From Adlercreutzia hattorii (GTDB taxonomy: Bacteria; Actinomycetota; Coriobacteriia; Coriobacteriales; Eggerthellaceae): 64,000 bases of DNA. The stretch is from contig NZ_AP022829.1 of NCBI RefSeq assembly GCF_011405655.1, positions 2,031,001-2,095,000 of the forward strand. Reading direction: 5' to 3'. This document shows positions 9,451 through 19,312 of this stretch, piece by piece. The notes under the pieces were generated by a model. The model was not told the DNA's origin, searched no databases, and worked only from the letters and a program-made list of their open reading frames with translations. A program made the position numbers and the translations under genes. Each line of letters starts with the position of its first letter. The stretch's first letter is position 1.

Positions 9451-9670
9451 GAAAGTTCTAAAACCCCATTGATCTCCCAGCCATACATACCTGTGCATCT
9501 AAGTGTGCAGATATACCTGATTGAGTTCCCAGAGTACAAGAAAGGGTTCGTCTGGCTCCATTATTCGCAGTCCGCATCCCATTACATACGAACTGCGAAT
9601 CAATCCAAGGGGGTTGAATTGCGAAGCCAGCCGAACACCCGATGAGGCTTAGGCGTTTTCCCAGCTCGCC

Positions 9671-9700
9671 GGACGGCCCCGCGAGGGGCCGTCCTCCTTT
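9671..9700 (+). terminator. GC-rich hairpin with T-rich tail
   Basis: A perfect 10-base-pair stem GGACGGCCCC / GGGGCCGTCC with a GCGA loop is followed by TCCTTTT, so it can act as an intrinsic terminator on the plus strand. It lies about 220 bases after the last protein-like frame. The remaining DNA from 9451 to 9804 is very GC-rich, holds no gene I can support, and abuts the IS256 remnant. Confidence 0.5.
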
Positions 9701-9804
9701 TCCGGGGAGAGAGAGGGGGCGAGGAGCCCTGGGGCCCGCCGTCCGGCTGGGTTTCGGCGCGGCTCCGCGGGCCCGCGCCGGGGCGCTTCCGGACTCAGCG
9801 GGAC

Positions 9805-10198
9805 GGTACTGTCAATAATCTTGCGCACTTTGGACGAGCATCCCCATACACTTCGGCATGATCACTCATCGAGCAGCGATACGTCCAGATACCTCCTCGA
9901 CCCCCACTCGCTGTCGGCCACGTATTTCAGCCTGGCCGTCACCAGCATGAGCGCGCTCCTCCCGTCCGGAAAGGCGCCGACGACGCATGCGCGCCTCCTG
10001 ATCTCGCGGTTGAGCCTCTCGATGGCGTTGCTAGTGCAGATGCGCCTCCAGTGCTCCATCGGAAACCGGGTGTAGGTCAGGGTCTCGCCAACGCCGTCGC
10101 GAACGCACCATGCCGCCTCTTTGAGCTTCATCTTGTCCAGGGTGGAGGAGACGATCGAATCGGCCTTTCCCATGCAGGCATCGAACGACTCCTGGGCA
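9805..10198 (-). pseudogene. IS256-family transposase remnant (C-terminal part)
   Basis: The minus strand at 9862-10198 encodes only the last 110 or so residues of a mutator-type transposase: LKEAAWCVRDGVGETLTY, FPMEHWRRICTSNAIERL with the terminal catalytic glutamate region (NREIRRRACVVGAFPDG), and ALMLVTARLKYVADSEWG. The catalytic aspartates and N-terminal domain are missing. The sequence breaks exactly where the IS21 element at 10199 begins, so that element probably inserted here, but I could not recognise the missing half on its other side. ACTGTCAATAATCTTGCGCA near 9808 may be the IS256 terminal repeat. Confidence 0.75.
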
Positions 10199-10329
10199 TG
10201 TGTATATGGCAAAGTAATTCTCGACAATTGGCATGTAGGAATTCGACACTTTGGCAGCGAACATGCCGACCATAACCAATGTCTATTCTTGTCTTGCTTT
10301 GGTAACGACAAGAAAGGCTAGAAAGGCAT

Positions 10330-11759
10330 ATGATCAGCATGCCCAAAGTACATTCTATTAGGCAAATACGCATGAGGGGGCACAACGCCTCCGAGATCAG
10401 CAGAACGTTAGAAGTCTTCCACGACACGGTGTACAGATATCTCGAAGACCCCGATCTCTCGCCGCAGCCGCCCGCCAGGCGCAAGTCGACGAGCGTCATG
10501 GACCAGCACCGCCCGCTCATCGTCTCCTAGCTGGAAGAGGACGCCAAGAACTGGCACAAGCAGCGCCACACGGCCAAGCGCATATGGGAGCGCCTGGTGG
10601 AGGAGGAAAACGCGAAGGTCTCCGACTCGACTGTCTGGCACTATGCCTGCAGACCTAAGAAGGAGCTCGGCATCGGCAAGGAGCGCTTCCTGGACCTGGT
10701 GTGGGCGCCCGGCGAGGCGCGGGCGGACTTCGGGGAGGCTAACTTTTACGTGATGGGCGTGAGGCGCCTGAGCAACTTCGTGCTCACCTTCCCGTTCTCC
10801 AACGTCGGGCTGGCTCAGGTGTTCCCCGGCGAGAACGCCGAGTGCGTGTGGCAGGCGCTCAAGGACATCTTCGAGTTCATCGGCGGCGTGCCTGCCTGCA
10901 TCGTGTTTGACAATGCCGCGGGCGTCGGGAGGCGCGTTGGCGACAAAGTGAGGGCCGCCGGACTCTTCGCCGCCCATTACAGGTTCGCGTTCTCGTTCTG
11001 CAACCCAAATGCCGGGCACGAGAAGGGGTCCGTCGAGAACAAGGTGGGGTTCATCAGGCGCAACCTGTTCGTGCCCGTGCCGTCCTTCGACACGGGCAGA
11101 CGCTTCAACAAGAGCCTGCTCGACCGGTGCATGGCGCTGTCCGAGAAGGATCATTGGGCAAGGGGCGAGGAGGAGCGTGCCCTGTTCATCGAGGACAAGG
11201 TGGCGCTTATCGGCCTCCCCCTCGCGTCCCTTCGACGTGGTGTGTTACGAGGTCCGCAAGACCGACAAGCTCGGCCGCGTGCGGCTGGAGTCGAACCACA
11301 TCTACTCGGTGGCGCCGGAGCTGGCGCTGACGGAGGTCGTCTGCGCCCTGCGCGCGCGGGAGGCGTCCATCGCCGACGCGGAGGGAGCCGCGCTCCTACG
11401 GGAGCGTTCCCTCCAGCACCAGCGATCCAGCGAACCAGCTGGCCCTGCTCGCCAGGAAGCCCGGCGCGTGGGGCAACAGCCAGGTGAGGGCCGCCCTTCC
11501 GGACGAGCTGCGCGCCTATATGGACGGCCTGGGCAAGGACGCCAGGACGGAGAGGATCAGGCTCAAGCGCAACGTGTCGGCTGACAGAGGGTGGGCGGCC
11601 ATGGTGTCGGCCGCGGAGAGCGCGCTGGCGCACACGGGGCGCGTGGACGAGGCCGGAATGGCGGTGGCGGCGCTCAGGAGCGAGAGCGGTCCGACAGACT
11701 ACGACGAGCCGGTGGACTTCGGCGTGTACGACGCGGCGTTCGGAAAGGAGGCGGCGTGA
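10330..11759 (+). pseudogene. istA: istA transposase, broken
   Basis: Translated pieces in three frames together make an IS21 IstA: an N-terminal HTH (MPKVHSIRQIRMRGHNASEI), a stop codon TAG at 10528-10530, then the DDE core from 10597 (RADFGEANFYVMGV, PACIVFDNA, HEKGSVENKVGFIRRN), a frameshift near 11225 into PFDVVCYEVRKTDKLGRVR, and another near 11480 leading to the C-terminus that ends at 11759. With one nonsense and at least two frameshift lesions it cannot be active. The istB remnant starts 2 bases later. Confidence 0.8.
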
Positions 11760-11761
11760 CC

Positions 11762-12472
11762 ATGGCCCCGAAGACGAAGGGGAGCGTGGAGGCGTTCAAG
11801 GCGCTGGCCCGCTCGATGCACTTCTCCAACGAGTCCTGCGAGTGGTTCGCGCGCGAGGCCTCGGCCGGCCAGACCCAGACCACCTGCAAGCTCATCGGGG
11901 TGGAGCAGGAGGTGAGGATCTAGCGCAAGAGGGAAAGGCTGTTCCGCAAGGCGACCTTCCCGCAGATGAAATCGTTCGACGGCTACGACTTCTCGCAAGT
12001 GGGGTTCCCGGAGAGATACGGCGCCCAGGACTTCGTGTTCCACGGCCAGACGGGGCGCGGCAAGACGCACCTGGCCATCACCGTGGCCGGGCAGCTGTGG
12101 AGGCCGGCAGCTGCGTGCGGTTCTTCACGACGGCCGAGCTGGTCCTGCAGCTGGCGAAGGCGAAGCGGAAGGGCTGCTTGGACAGGCACCTGGCGGACAT
12201 AGAAAAGAGATCTGGTTATCCTGGACGAGTTCGGGCACATGCCCATCGACCCGGAGAGGGCGAGACTGCTGTTCCAGGTAATATCGAGCTGCTACGAGAG
12301 GCGCAGCCTGATACTCACGACGAACATAGAGTTCAGCAAGTGGGGGACAATCCTCGGTGACGAGAAATTGGCTGCGGCGACCATCGACCGCATCGTGCAC
12401 CACGGGCGCTTAGTGGAGTTCGGAGGCGAGAGCAAGCGGATGGGCGATTCGCTGATGCTGGGACGACAGTAA
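11762..12472 (+). pseudogene. istB: istB helper ATPase, broken
   Basis: Begins MAPKTKGSVEAFKALARSMH, meets a TAG at 11921-11923, resumes as FPQMKSFDGYDFSQVGFPER with a Walker A-like TGRGKTHLAIT (the usual second glycine region is intact), shifts frame near 12100 (FFTTAELVLQLAKAKRKG) and again near 12205, and ends with RSLILTTNIEFSKWGTILGD and the C-terminal RLVEFGGESKR. All IstB landmarks are present in order, so the gene is a decayed copy and not a different ATPase. Confidence 0.8.
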
Positions 12473-12549
12473 GGACAAGTCGGCGTTCTCTGCCGAAGTG
12501 CCGACTCCGTTCAGGCCCCCAAGTGTCGATTCTTCTATTGCCAAACACA

Positions 12550-13264
12550 GGGCGGCATCCGCGCCACGCCGGCGCGATGGGCAGCCCGCACCCGCTGCCG
12601 GACGATTGTACCACCTCCGAGGCGCTCAGGCCGGCTCGCTCCAGAGAGCGCAGCTCGTGGGCCTCCCGGCGCCGTCCACGGCGCGGGGTCGCCGACCACT
12701 CCCGCGCGCGACGCGCGGGACGGCCCAGTCGCTCTCGCGGCGGCTTATGAGCTTGCCCACGCCGCAGACCACCGCCCTCGATCAGCCGCAGGACACCGAG
12801 TCCATCTTCGCCCCGTAGAGGTGCTGGTCGTCTAAGTCCATGGTGCCCAGCGACTTGCACCCTCTCCGTCAGCTCTCGCCTCATCGTCTCACGTCACAAC
12901 GGTGCCCGCACTCGTCACATACCTGCTGCAGATCACAGCCCCAACGGCATCCTCGGCAGACCGTCTCCGGTGTCAGCGAGGCGCACTTGGCCCGATCCAA
13001 CCTGCGGCACTCCTTTCCCCTTCTCGAGCTTTTCTCCGGCAGCCCTTTTTGGATCTGCACCTCCAGGGGGGATTCTTAAACTTATCTGGACGCGTTCGGC
13101 CGAGCCCGAAAACCCCTCTGCGTAGATGAACTTAAGGTTCAAGCAGGCTAAATGACAGAGCGACCACACCCACATGCTTCGATATTACACCAAAACACAC
13201 GACTCAGTCCTTTATAATTAACGGCAAAGAGAGTTCCCCCTACACTTTGGTCGGTGCACAACCT
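12550..13264. other. Gene-free GC-rich to AT-rich transition
   Basis: No intact gene is supported. On the minus strand near 12880-12990 a cysteine-rich piece (VCRGCRWGC, VCDECGHRC) looks like the zinc-finger part of a transposase, but frames are broken and the family cannot be named. After about 13130 the composition becomes AT-rich; a TATAAT at 13213-13218 is a reasonable -10 for hamA, about 50 bases before its ATG, without a clear -35. Confidence 0.4.
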
Positions 13265-13887
13265 ATGGAAAACTACGAACGATTGCTCATTGACTGCTCT
13301 AGTCTTTTCCAAAACCTGCAAGTAATAGAGCAGGAATTTGAAATCATTCCCAAGGGCAACCACTTTGGCCTCTCTGTAGCCTCTACTGATTTAATTGAGC
13401 GGAGAGAAGACTTCGTTGAAGAACTTGTTGATACGGTCGTTGATTGGGTGTTCTCGAAGGCAGAGCAGGAAGATTTTTTCTCCAAACGATCAGGCGAAGG
13501 TGATAGCCTAGGACGCATCTCAGAAAAAATCGTCAGGAATGCCAAAAAACGCTTTCGCACTAACAGTGATCCGAATCTTATAAAGGGACAATTTGGAGAG
13601 CTGATTCTGTTCTGCTGCCTACAACAGTTATTTAAAGCGGTTCCACTTTTGAGAAAAATGCCAATCACAACTAATCCCAAGTTGGAGCGAAATGGGGCAG
13701 ACGCCATCCATTACAAAAAGGACGGAGACATTCATTGGTTTTACCTAGGTGAATCAAAATGCTACGCTATTGGAGTCAGGTTAAATCAGCCACACCCAAG
13801 TCGGAGATAAATCGCCAATCCCGGCCAATTTAATTTCGCCAATACGCCAGTGATTCTAGTTGCGATTTACCTTTGCCTTCTGCTGCC

Positions 13888-14700
13888 TTATGCGGTCGCC
13901 CTAACTGCCAGCGGCGTTGTCTCGACTGAGAAGATCTCAAGTTCAGCGCCGCGGAAGCTGGCGCCCTTCATCACGAACACAGATGCACGGTCGAACAGGC
14001 GGTCGAGAGTGCAGAGCAGGGTGTCGTCGCCGGTGAAGAACTCGTCCCAGTTGTTCGTGGGCGTGTTGCTGGTCAATATCATCGTATTGGCGCAGTCCTT
14101 CTCGTAGCGCCGGTCGACGACATCGAAGAAGAGATCCGTGCACGCCTTGTCGAACGTGCACCGCCCCACCTCGTCGACTATGAGGCAGGACGGCTTCACC
14201 AGCGCGGCGACGGCTCGCGAGACGCTGCCGGAATCGGCGGCCCTCCTCAGTTTGTCCCTCAGCTCCGTGGCCTTCAGGTAGTACGTCTTGTAGCCGTTCA
14301 GGCAGCACTCCCGGCCATAGGCCTGGGCCAGGTGGGTCTTTCCGATGCCGCCCGGCCCTATGAACGCCAGGTTCTTGCGCGCATGCAGGTTCGCGAGCGC
14401 CGGCAGCTTGCGCAGCGCCCCCGCGTCCCGGCCGCGTATGCGGTCGAAGTCGAAGCCGGCGAAGGTTTTGGGGGCCTTCTGCGGCAGCCTGCTGAGCTTG
14501 AGCAGCGTCTCGATCACCTGGTCGTGACGCTTGTCCGCCAGATAGGAGAACACGGCGTCGAGCGCCGCGAGCTCGCCGCCTCCCATGCTGTGGCGCACGG
14601 CCAGCTCGGCCAGCTCCTCCGGGGCTATCGCCACTCCGAGCGACGCCGCCCGGGCGCTCACGCGATCGTAGACGGCCGCGGCATCTTCCGTGTCGCCCAT
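13888..14700 (-). CDS. istB: IS21 helper ATPase IstB
   Basis: 270 residues from ATG 14700, which lies 2 bases after the istA stop. AAA+ features are clear: Walker A FIGPGGIGKTHLAQAYG, Walker B CLIVDEVGRC, and the sensor ILTSNTPTNNWDEFF. The protein assembles on DNA and directs IstA-mediated transposition. The open frame extends upstream to 15510 inside istA, but that part is only an overlap in another frame. The GC content matches istA and differs from the surrounding Hachiman genes. Confidence 0.9.
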   Translation of the reverse strand: MGDTEDAAAVYDRVSARAASLGVAIAPEELAELAVRHSMGGGELAALDAVFSYLADKRHDQVIETLLKLSRLPQKAPKTFAGFDFDRIRGRDAGALRKLPALANLHARKNLAFIGPGGIGKTHLAQAYGRECCLNGYKTYYLKATELRDKLRRAADSGSVSRAVAALVKPSCLIVDEVGRCTFDKACTDLFFDVVDRRYEKDCANTMILTSNTPTNNWDEFFTGDDTLLCTLDRLFDRASVFVMKGASFRGAELEIFSVETTPLAVRATA

Positions 14701-14702
14701 GG

Positions 14703-16016
14703 CTACAGCCTCCCCTCGAAGTCGAACTTGTCGAACCCGGGCTTTCCCTTGGGAGGCTCCAGCCGGGCGATGACGGTCGTCACGGGGGCCGTCGGCAGCT
14801 CGACCGGCTGGACGTCGGCGTACTGGTCGTCGCAGCAGCTGTCCCTGCGGCCCCATGTCACGGGATGAGCCGCCAGTTCGCGAGAGAGGTCGTCGGAGTA
14901 GATGTGCAGCCATTCCCCGTCGCGGTTGACGCGGCACTCCCTCCCCGGATACCAGTACGGCACGCCGAAGCGCCTGCCCTCGTAGCTGACGAACCCGTCG
15001 AAGCTGATGCGTCGGCGGGGGCACAGGTAGAGCGCCAGCTCGTGGGTCATCGCGAGCACGGACGCGGCGGGCGCGCAGGCTGCGGAGTGCTCGTCGGCCG
15101 GAACACAGTCGACCGCCCTGCGGTAGCGCCCGGATTGCGCTGCGCACCATTCGAGAGCCTGGGCGTTCAGGTCGGTGGCGTTGCAGAACCTCCTCCCTGC
15201 CAGGAAGTTGCCCTTCACGAACCTGATCAGTCGCTCGACCTTGCCCTTCGTGAACGGGTGCCTGGGCTTGCACAGCTTCGTCTTGAACCCGACGCACGAC
15301 ATGAACGCGGCGTAGTCGGCCTGCCATACGGGCCTGCCGTCGATGTCGCGCCGCAGCACCACCGACTTCATGTTGTCGGTCAGCACGCACTCTGGCACCC
15401 CCATCACCGCGAACGCGTGGATCATGCCGATGAACAGGCTCTCCTGGCGCGCATTGGGGAAGAACTCCACGTAGCACGTGCCGCAGTGGTGGCACACCAT
15501 CGCGAAGCACGCGATTCTGAACATGCCTCCGGTCCAGTCCTCGACATCGACGAATCCCCAGTCCATCTGGTAGGACTCGCCGGGCGATGTGGAGAATCTC
15601 CTGCCGCGGCTCGCCTGCGGGTCGGCGCCCGCGAGCCTCCTCTTCGAGGGAACCAGGTCGGCATGCGCGGCGATATAGTTCTTCACGGTGGTCCTGCCGC
15701 CCTCGTAGCCCTGGCCCCTGATGCGCTCGAAAACGACCTCGGAGTTGGTGACGCCCTCCGAGAGCAGGGCGTTCACAATGCCCTCGAAGCCGCTGATCAC
15801 CGTCGTGGCAGCGCGCATCCCGCAGCGCCCGTGGGGCGCGACGACGAAACCTCTCGCTTTCAATGTGCGGGCCCTCGATCTCGAGAGCCCCGTTCTTCGC
15901 GAGAATTCGGCCAGGTTCATCTTGTCGAGTTCGAAGGAATCGCCCTCCGTCCGGGCGATATCCGATATGGCCTTGTCTATAATCTCCTGCAGGCCATTGC
16001 GCTCGTTGTCATTCAT
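14703..16016 (-). CDS. istA: IS21 transposase IstA
   Basis: 437 residues with an N-terminal HTH (NLAEFSRRTGLSRSRARTLK) and a DDE integrase core: YQMDWGFVDVEDWTGG (first Asp), ECVLTDNMKSVVLRRD (second Asp) and FTKGKVERLIRFVKGN (Glu). A C-terminal beta domain follows. AAGGAGG sits 3 bases before ATG 16016. All catalytic residues are present, so the element may still be mobile. Confidence 0.9.
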   Translation of the reverse strand: MNDNERNGLQEIIDKAISDIARTEGDSFELDKMNLAEFSRRTGLSRSRARTLKARGFVVAPHGRCGMRAATTVISGFEGIVNALLSEGVTNSEVVFERIRGQGYEGGRTTVKNYIAAHADLVPSKRRLAGADPQASRGRRFSTSPGESYQMDWGFVDVEDWTGGMFRIACFAMVCHHCGTCYVEFFPNARQESLFIGMIHAFAVMGVPECVLTDNMKSVVLRRDIDGRPVWQADYAAFMSCVGFKTKLCKPRHPFTKGKVERLIRFVKGNFLAGRRFCNATDLNAQALEWCAAQSGRYRRAVDCVPADEHSAACAPAASVLAMTHELALYLCPRRRISFDGFVSYEGRRFGVPYWYPGRECRVNRDGEWLHIYSDDLSRELAAHPVTWGRRDSCCDDQYADVQPVELPTAPVTTVIARLEPPKGKPGFDKFDFEGRL

Positions 16017-16567
16017 GGTCCTCCTTGTCTTCTGGCGTATTGGCGTACACCAGTGTAGGGCCAGCAGCGTCGCAATGGCTGTTTTTGCTTGACTGGAATT
16101 TGGCTGAACTAGTTTGACTTTAGGTGGCTATTCTCGCCCGACGCTAACAACGCGCAAGATTATGGCTTCGCGAAAGCCCTTGAAGCATCAATAGGCAGCA
16201 TCCTTGCAGAACACGCCAATCACATGAATGAGATTGAACTGTATGAGACATGTGGATTTCTGGATCCCGAACTTATCGACATAGCCCGACAATATAAAAC
16301 CAACCAATTGGCCAACACAAAAGTAAGACTAGTTTGCCAAGTAATCTACAACGAGAACAAACTACCAAATCCAACGGAAACTTCAGTAGACCTCGGGGAA
16401 TATACAAAGCAAGTCATAGAAAAACGCTTCTCTTCTTTTCCCAACAGCACTATTCTTGCCTTCGGCAAAGCCGCTGTTGTTCAGCGAATCACTTATATTG
16501 TCTTTCCTGTTAGAGACTTAGAAGGTCTTCTTGAACTATTCCTCAAAACCCTATAGGAGGGGCTATC

Positions 16568-19119
16568 GTGCACAGTAAATCTCAGGAAGTGTTGCAAAAA
16601 CTGCTGCAAGTTGAGGCAAAAAAGACTGCGTATCGGTTAGGCTTGCGCAAAGTGAGCAGTCCAGAACCTCTCAGCTATGAATTTGTGAGAAGAGCAATTG
16701 GAACCCTTGAAGGACTCGCTAATCTTAATGATGAAAAATCGCGTACAGAGTTCATTGCAATTAGTGCACTGTTGTGGACACTCGCTGCAGACACCTATCA
16801 GGGCATTCGGGACCATCTAGTTGTCCTTCTAGCAAAAATTGGGTATTCCCCCTCCAGCTCGATGCTAAACAACTCCGCCAACTCCATCGAGTCCAATGTC
16901 TCTGAACTGGAACCACTTCACAGTTTGCTTTTCGAACTGGAGACCTGCGCCTACGACCGAAGATGCACAATAGACGCGCTAGGCCACAGTTTCTTGGTAA
17001 CAGAATTTCAAAAGAAAGTCTGGGACAAGATCGGCAGTAGCGTCGTCTTAGGCATATCGGCACCCACTTCCGCCGGCAAATCATTTATTCTTGCTCTGGG
17101 TAGCCTGTCGCGCGCAATTGACAACAATTTAGATATCTTATATATAGTGCCGACCCTCAGCTTGGTAAATCAGGTTACGAGCGATTATGCCTCGCTTGTC
17201 AATAAGTTCACGGAAGAACCCTCCCGAACTATTATCCTCAACTCATTTGCAGACTACCATGACAGTGCGGAGCCGGAGGAACGGCGAATCTACGTAATGA
17301 CCCAAGAGCGCGCACTCGCTTCTGAGACCAACTGGAAAAGCTATTTTCACCATGGTGTTTTTCTTATTGCAGATGAGATTCAAAATATTGAACGAGCTCT
17401 TGACGACGCAAGCGGCGAAAGATCGAGGAGACTCCTTGACGTCTTGACTGATCTTGCAGCCTCAACGCTTGTCACACAAGCCGTCGTCTCAGGCCCTCGT
17501 ATCAACGATATCGACTTGGTCGCGTCTTCCCTGTTCCAAGATCGCGCAGACGAGGTCACAACCGACACGAGTCCTGTGCTCAATCTCACCTACGCATTGA
17601 AGAAAGGCGAGAACTCCGCTCAAATGCACCTAAAATGCGGGGCATTCGATGGGAAAATATCACTCCCACTTGATATCAAGTCGATTCCTGGATATGGAAA
17701 GAAACAATACCGGCAAGATATCCTGGACTTCCTAGCAAATCTAGCAAAAAGACTTGGACAAGACACACAAACAATTATCTTCTCACCCACTATTTCAGCC
17801 GCGCAAAAAAACGCGGAATATCTTGCGAAACAGTTAGCGACCACCAATAAAAACTGCGATCTCTCCAGTTATCTACGAGCGACCGTTCATCCAGAATACC
17901 GTCTCGCTGATTGCGTGCTCCATGGAGTAGCCTACCATCACGGCAAGCTCCCGAAACATGTCAGAAAAGCACTAGAGCATGCTCTAAGTCAGAAGCAAAT
18001 CCGCCTCGTGGCTTGCACGACAACTCTCCTCCAAGGTGTTAATCTACCAGCCAGTAATATCATTATACGAACCCGAATCTATTTATACGAAAAATGCCTA
18101 ACTCCACCGAACTTTCGAGTTATGAGCTTGCAAATCTAAGAGGTCGAGCTGGCCGACTCATGAAAGACTTCATAGGTCGCACTTTCGTTCTAGACGAAGA
18201 ATCTTTTGATAATTCGGACTCCCACGTTCAAGGCGATCTTTTTGAAGATACTTACAAATCATTGGATACCGATTACGCTAGCATCTTTTTGGCAAATCGT
18301 AGTACGATAATTGATTGCGTCGCCACCGATCACCTTGTTAGCGAGAACGCTGAAGCACCAGGCCATATAGCCATCTACATACGCCAGGCCGCCATAAAAT
18401 ATGGTAAAGACTTCAGGGGATACCTGGAGAAACGAGGAATCACTCTTTCCGAAAGTGAAGCAGCTCAGGTAGTGCGCACGTTATCAAACCTCACTATCTC
18501 ACCTGAAATTTGCGCGCAAAACAGGTATGTGGATCCAATCGCATTAGAACAAATTCTGGCAGATTCGCAGATACCCCGACTACCTGAAAATCCTAATGAT
18601 TCAAACTTAGCCAACCTGCTTAATGATTTAATACAATACCTGAGTCGACAGAGCTACTACATCCAACGCGTTGAACAAGAACTTGGGAGCAGAATAGTCA
18701 GCACCGGAAAACTTCAAGCTTTGACAATGTACGCCTCACAATGGATAAAAGGTCAGCCATTGGCCAAAATGCTCGACAATTCTTTCATCAACTCCAAGCC
18801 AGACGAAATTGATAGCGCCATCAGCATGATTGAAGGCAAGGTTGCTTATTCGCTTCCCAATCTTCTTGCGCCAGTTTATGGGGCAAAAGGGGTCGATACG
18901 GTAATTTTGACCTGCATGGAAGCCGGATCTTTCAATCCATTCACACGCAAATTAATGGATCTAGGAATTGCGCGAGAAACCGCGCTGAAAATATCCGAAG
19001 AGCCGAGAAAACAACTTATCACACCAAGCGACACATATCAAGATCTAGTAAAATTTGTAAAACTTGTCGCACCGTCGCTCGAGAAATGGGATCGTATCCA
19101 AATCCCATTTCTCGAGTAA
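16568..19119 (+). pseudogene. hamB: HamB-like Hachiman helicase, frameshifted
   Basis: Two overlapping frames (16568-18139 and 18094-19119) make one SF2 helicase of about 850 residues. The first has Walker A ISAPTSAGKSFILAL, a DEAD-like ADEIQNIER, and TTTLLQGVNLPASNIII (motif V region). The second has motif VI in ANLRGRAGRLMKD plus a long helical C-terminal region. The break is at an A-run, 18090-18094: adding one A joins LYEK to MPNSTELSS without any gap. A start with GGAGGGG lies 11 bases after the hamA stop, as in Hachiman operons. As it stands the product lacks motif VI and should be inactive. Confidence 0.8.
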
Positions 19120-19213
19120 TACGTTTTATTCAGGACGTACATACACTTAATAGAACTAACGTGATAACTAACGCCTAACCGCCTGTCATATTAATTTGTC
19201 CTTAAGATTGGCA

Positions 19214-19312
19214 ATGCCTCACAAACGCTCAGCAAGAAAGGCGCTAACCATCATGGCAACGGAAAACGAATGCTTTAAAGTAATCGGTCGCTACCTGGCA
19301 AACGATCACGAT
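19214..19312 (+). other. Short frame interrupted by the IS256 insertion
   Basis: Between hamB and the IS256 element a short frame starts MPHKRSARKALTIMATENEC and is cut by the insertion after about 33 residues (RYLANDHD). If the element and one target copy are removed, the frame would stop two codons later, so this may never have been longer than about 34 residues. Nothing else is seen in 19120-19312. No function is assigned. Confidence 0.25.

Larger units (their letters stand above)
10199..12549 (+). mobile_element. Degenerate IS21-family element
   Basis: The left end begins TGTGTATATGGCAA and the right end, read inward on the other strand, begins TGTGTTTGGCAA. Further matching internal repeats follow on both sides (TCGACACTTTGGCAG versus TCGGCACTTCGGCAG), the multi-repeat ends typical of IS21. 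Between them lie istA and istB in the usual order, both disrupted by stops and frameshifts. Total length is about 2.35 kb, normal for the family. A near-match GGGCA/GGGCG flanks the ends but is too short to call a target duplication with confidence. Confidence 0.8.
13771..16122 (-). mobile_element. Intact IS21-family element inside hamA
   Basis: Ends are recognisable as imperfect inverted repeats: TGGAGTCAGGTTAAATCAGC at the left and, inward from the right, TAAAGTCAAACTAGTTCAGC. Inside are intact istA and istB on the minus strand. GCTAT occurs immediately before the left end (13766-13770) and 4 bases beyond the right end (16127-16131) and is a candidate target duplication, although removing one copy plus the element does not restore the hamA frame. 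Length about 2.35 kb. High GC against the AT-rich hamA makes the boundaries obvious. Confidence 0.85.
13265..16556 (+). pseudogene. hamA: HamA-like Hachiman nuclease, split by IS21
   Basis: The 5' part (13265-13770) encodes about 168 residues beginning MENYERLLIDCSS and contains a PD-(D/E)xK nuclease core: QFGELILF, NGADAIHY and YLGESKCY (the ExK motif). The 3' part resumes after the IS at about 16131 with FSPDANNAQDYGFAKALEAS and runs to the stop at 16554-16556. This order matches the DUF1837 HamA nuclease of Hachiman anti-phage systems, and a large helicase gene follows 11 bases later, as in that system. The insertion removes the protein's C-terminal half from the nuclease core, so HamA should be inactive. 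ATG 13265 is chosen because the residues before it look non-coding. Confidence 0.75.

Noticed and set aside
12333-12884. Minus-strand frame right of the decayed IS21
   Set aside because: Arg/Gly-rich, overlaps the istB end and has no recognisable motif; zinc-finger-like bits are in other frames.
14865-16058. Plus-strand frame opposite istA
   Set aside because: Shadow of an intact DDE transposase.
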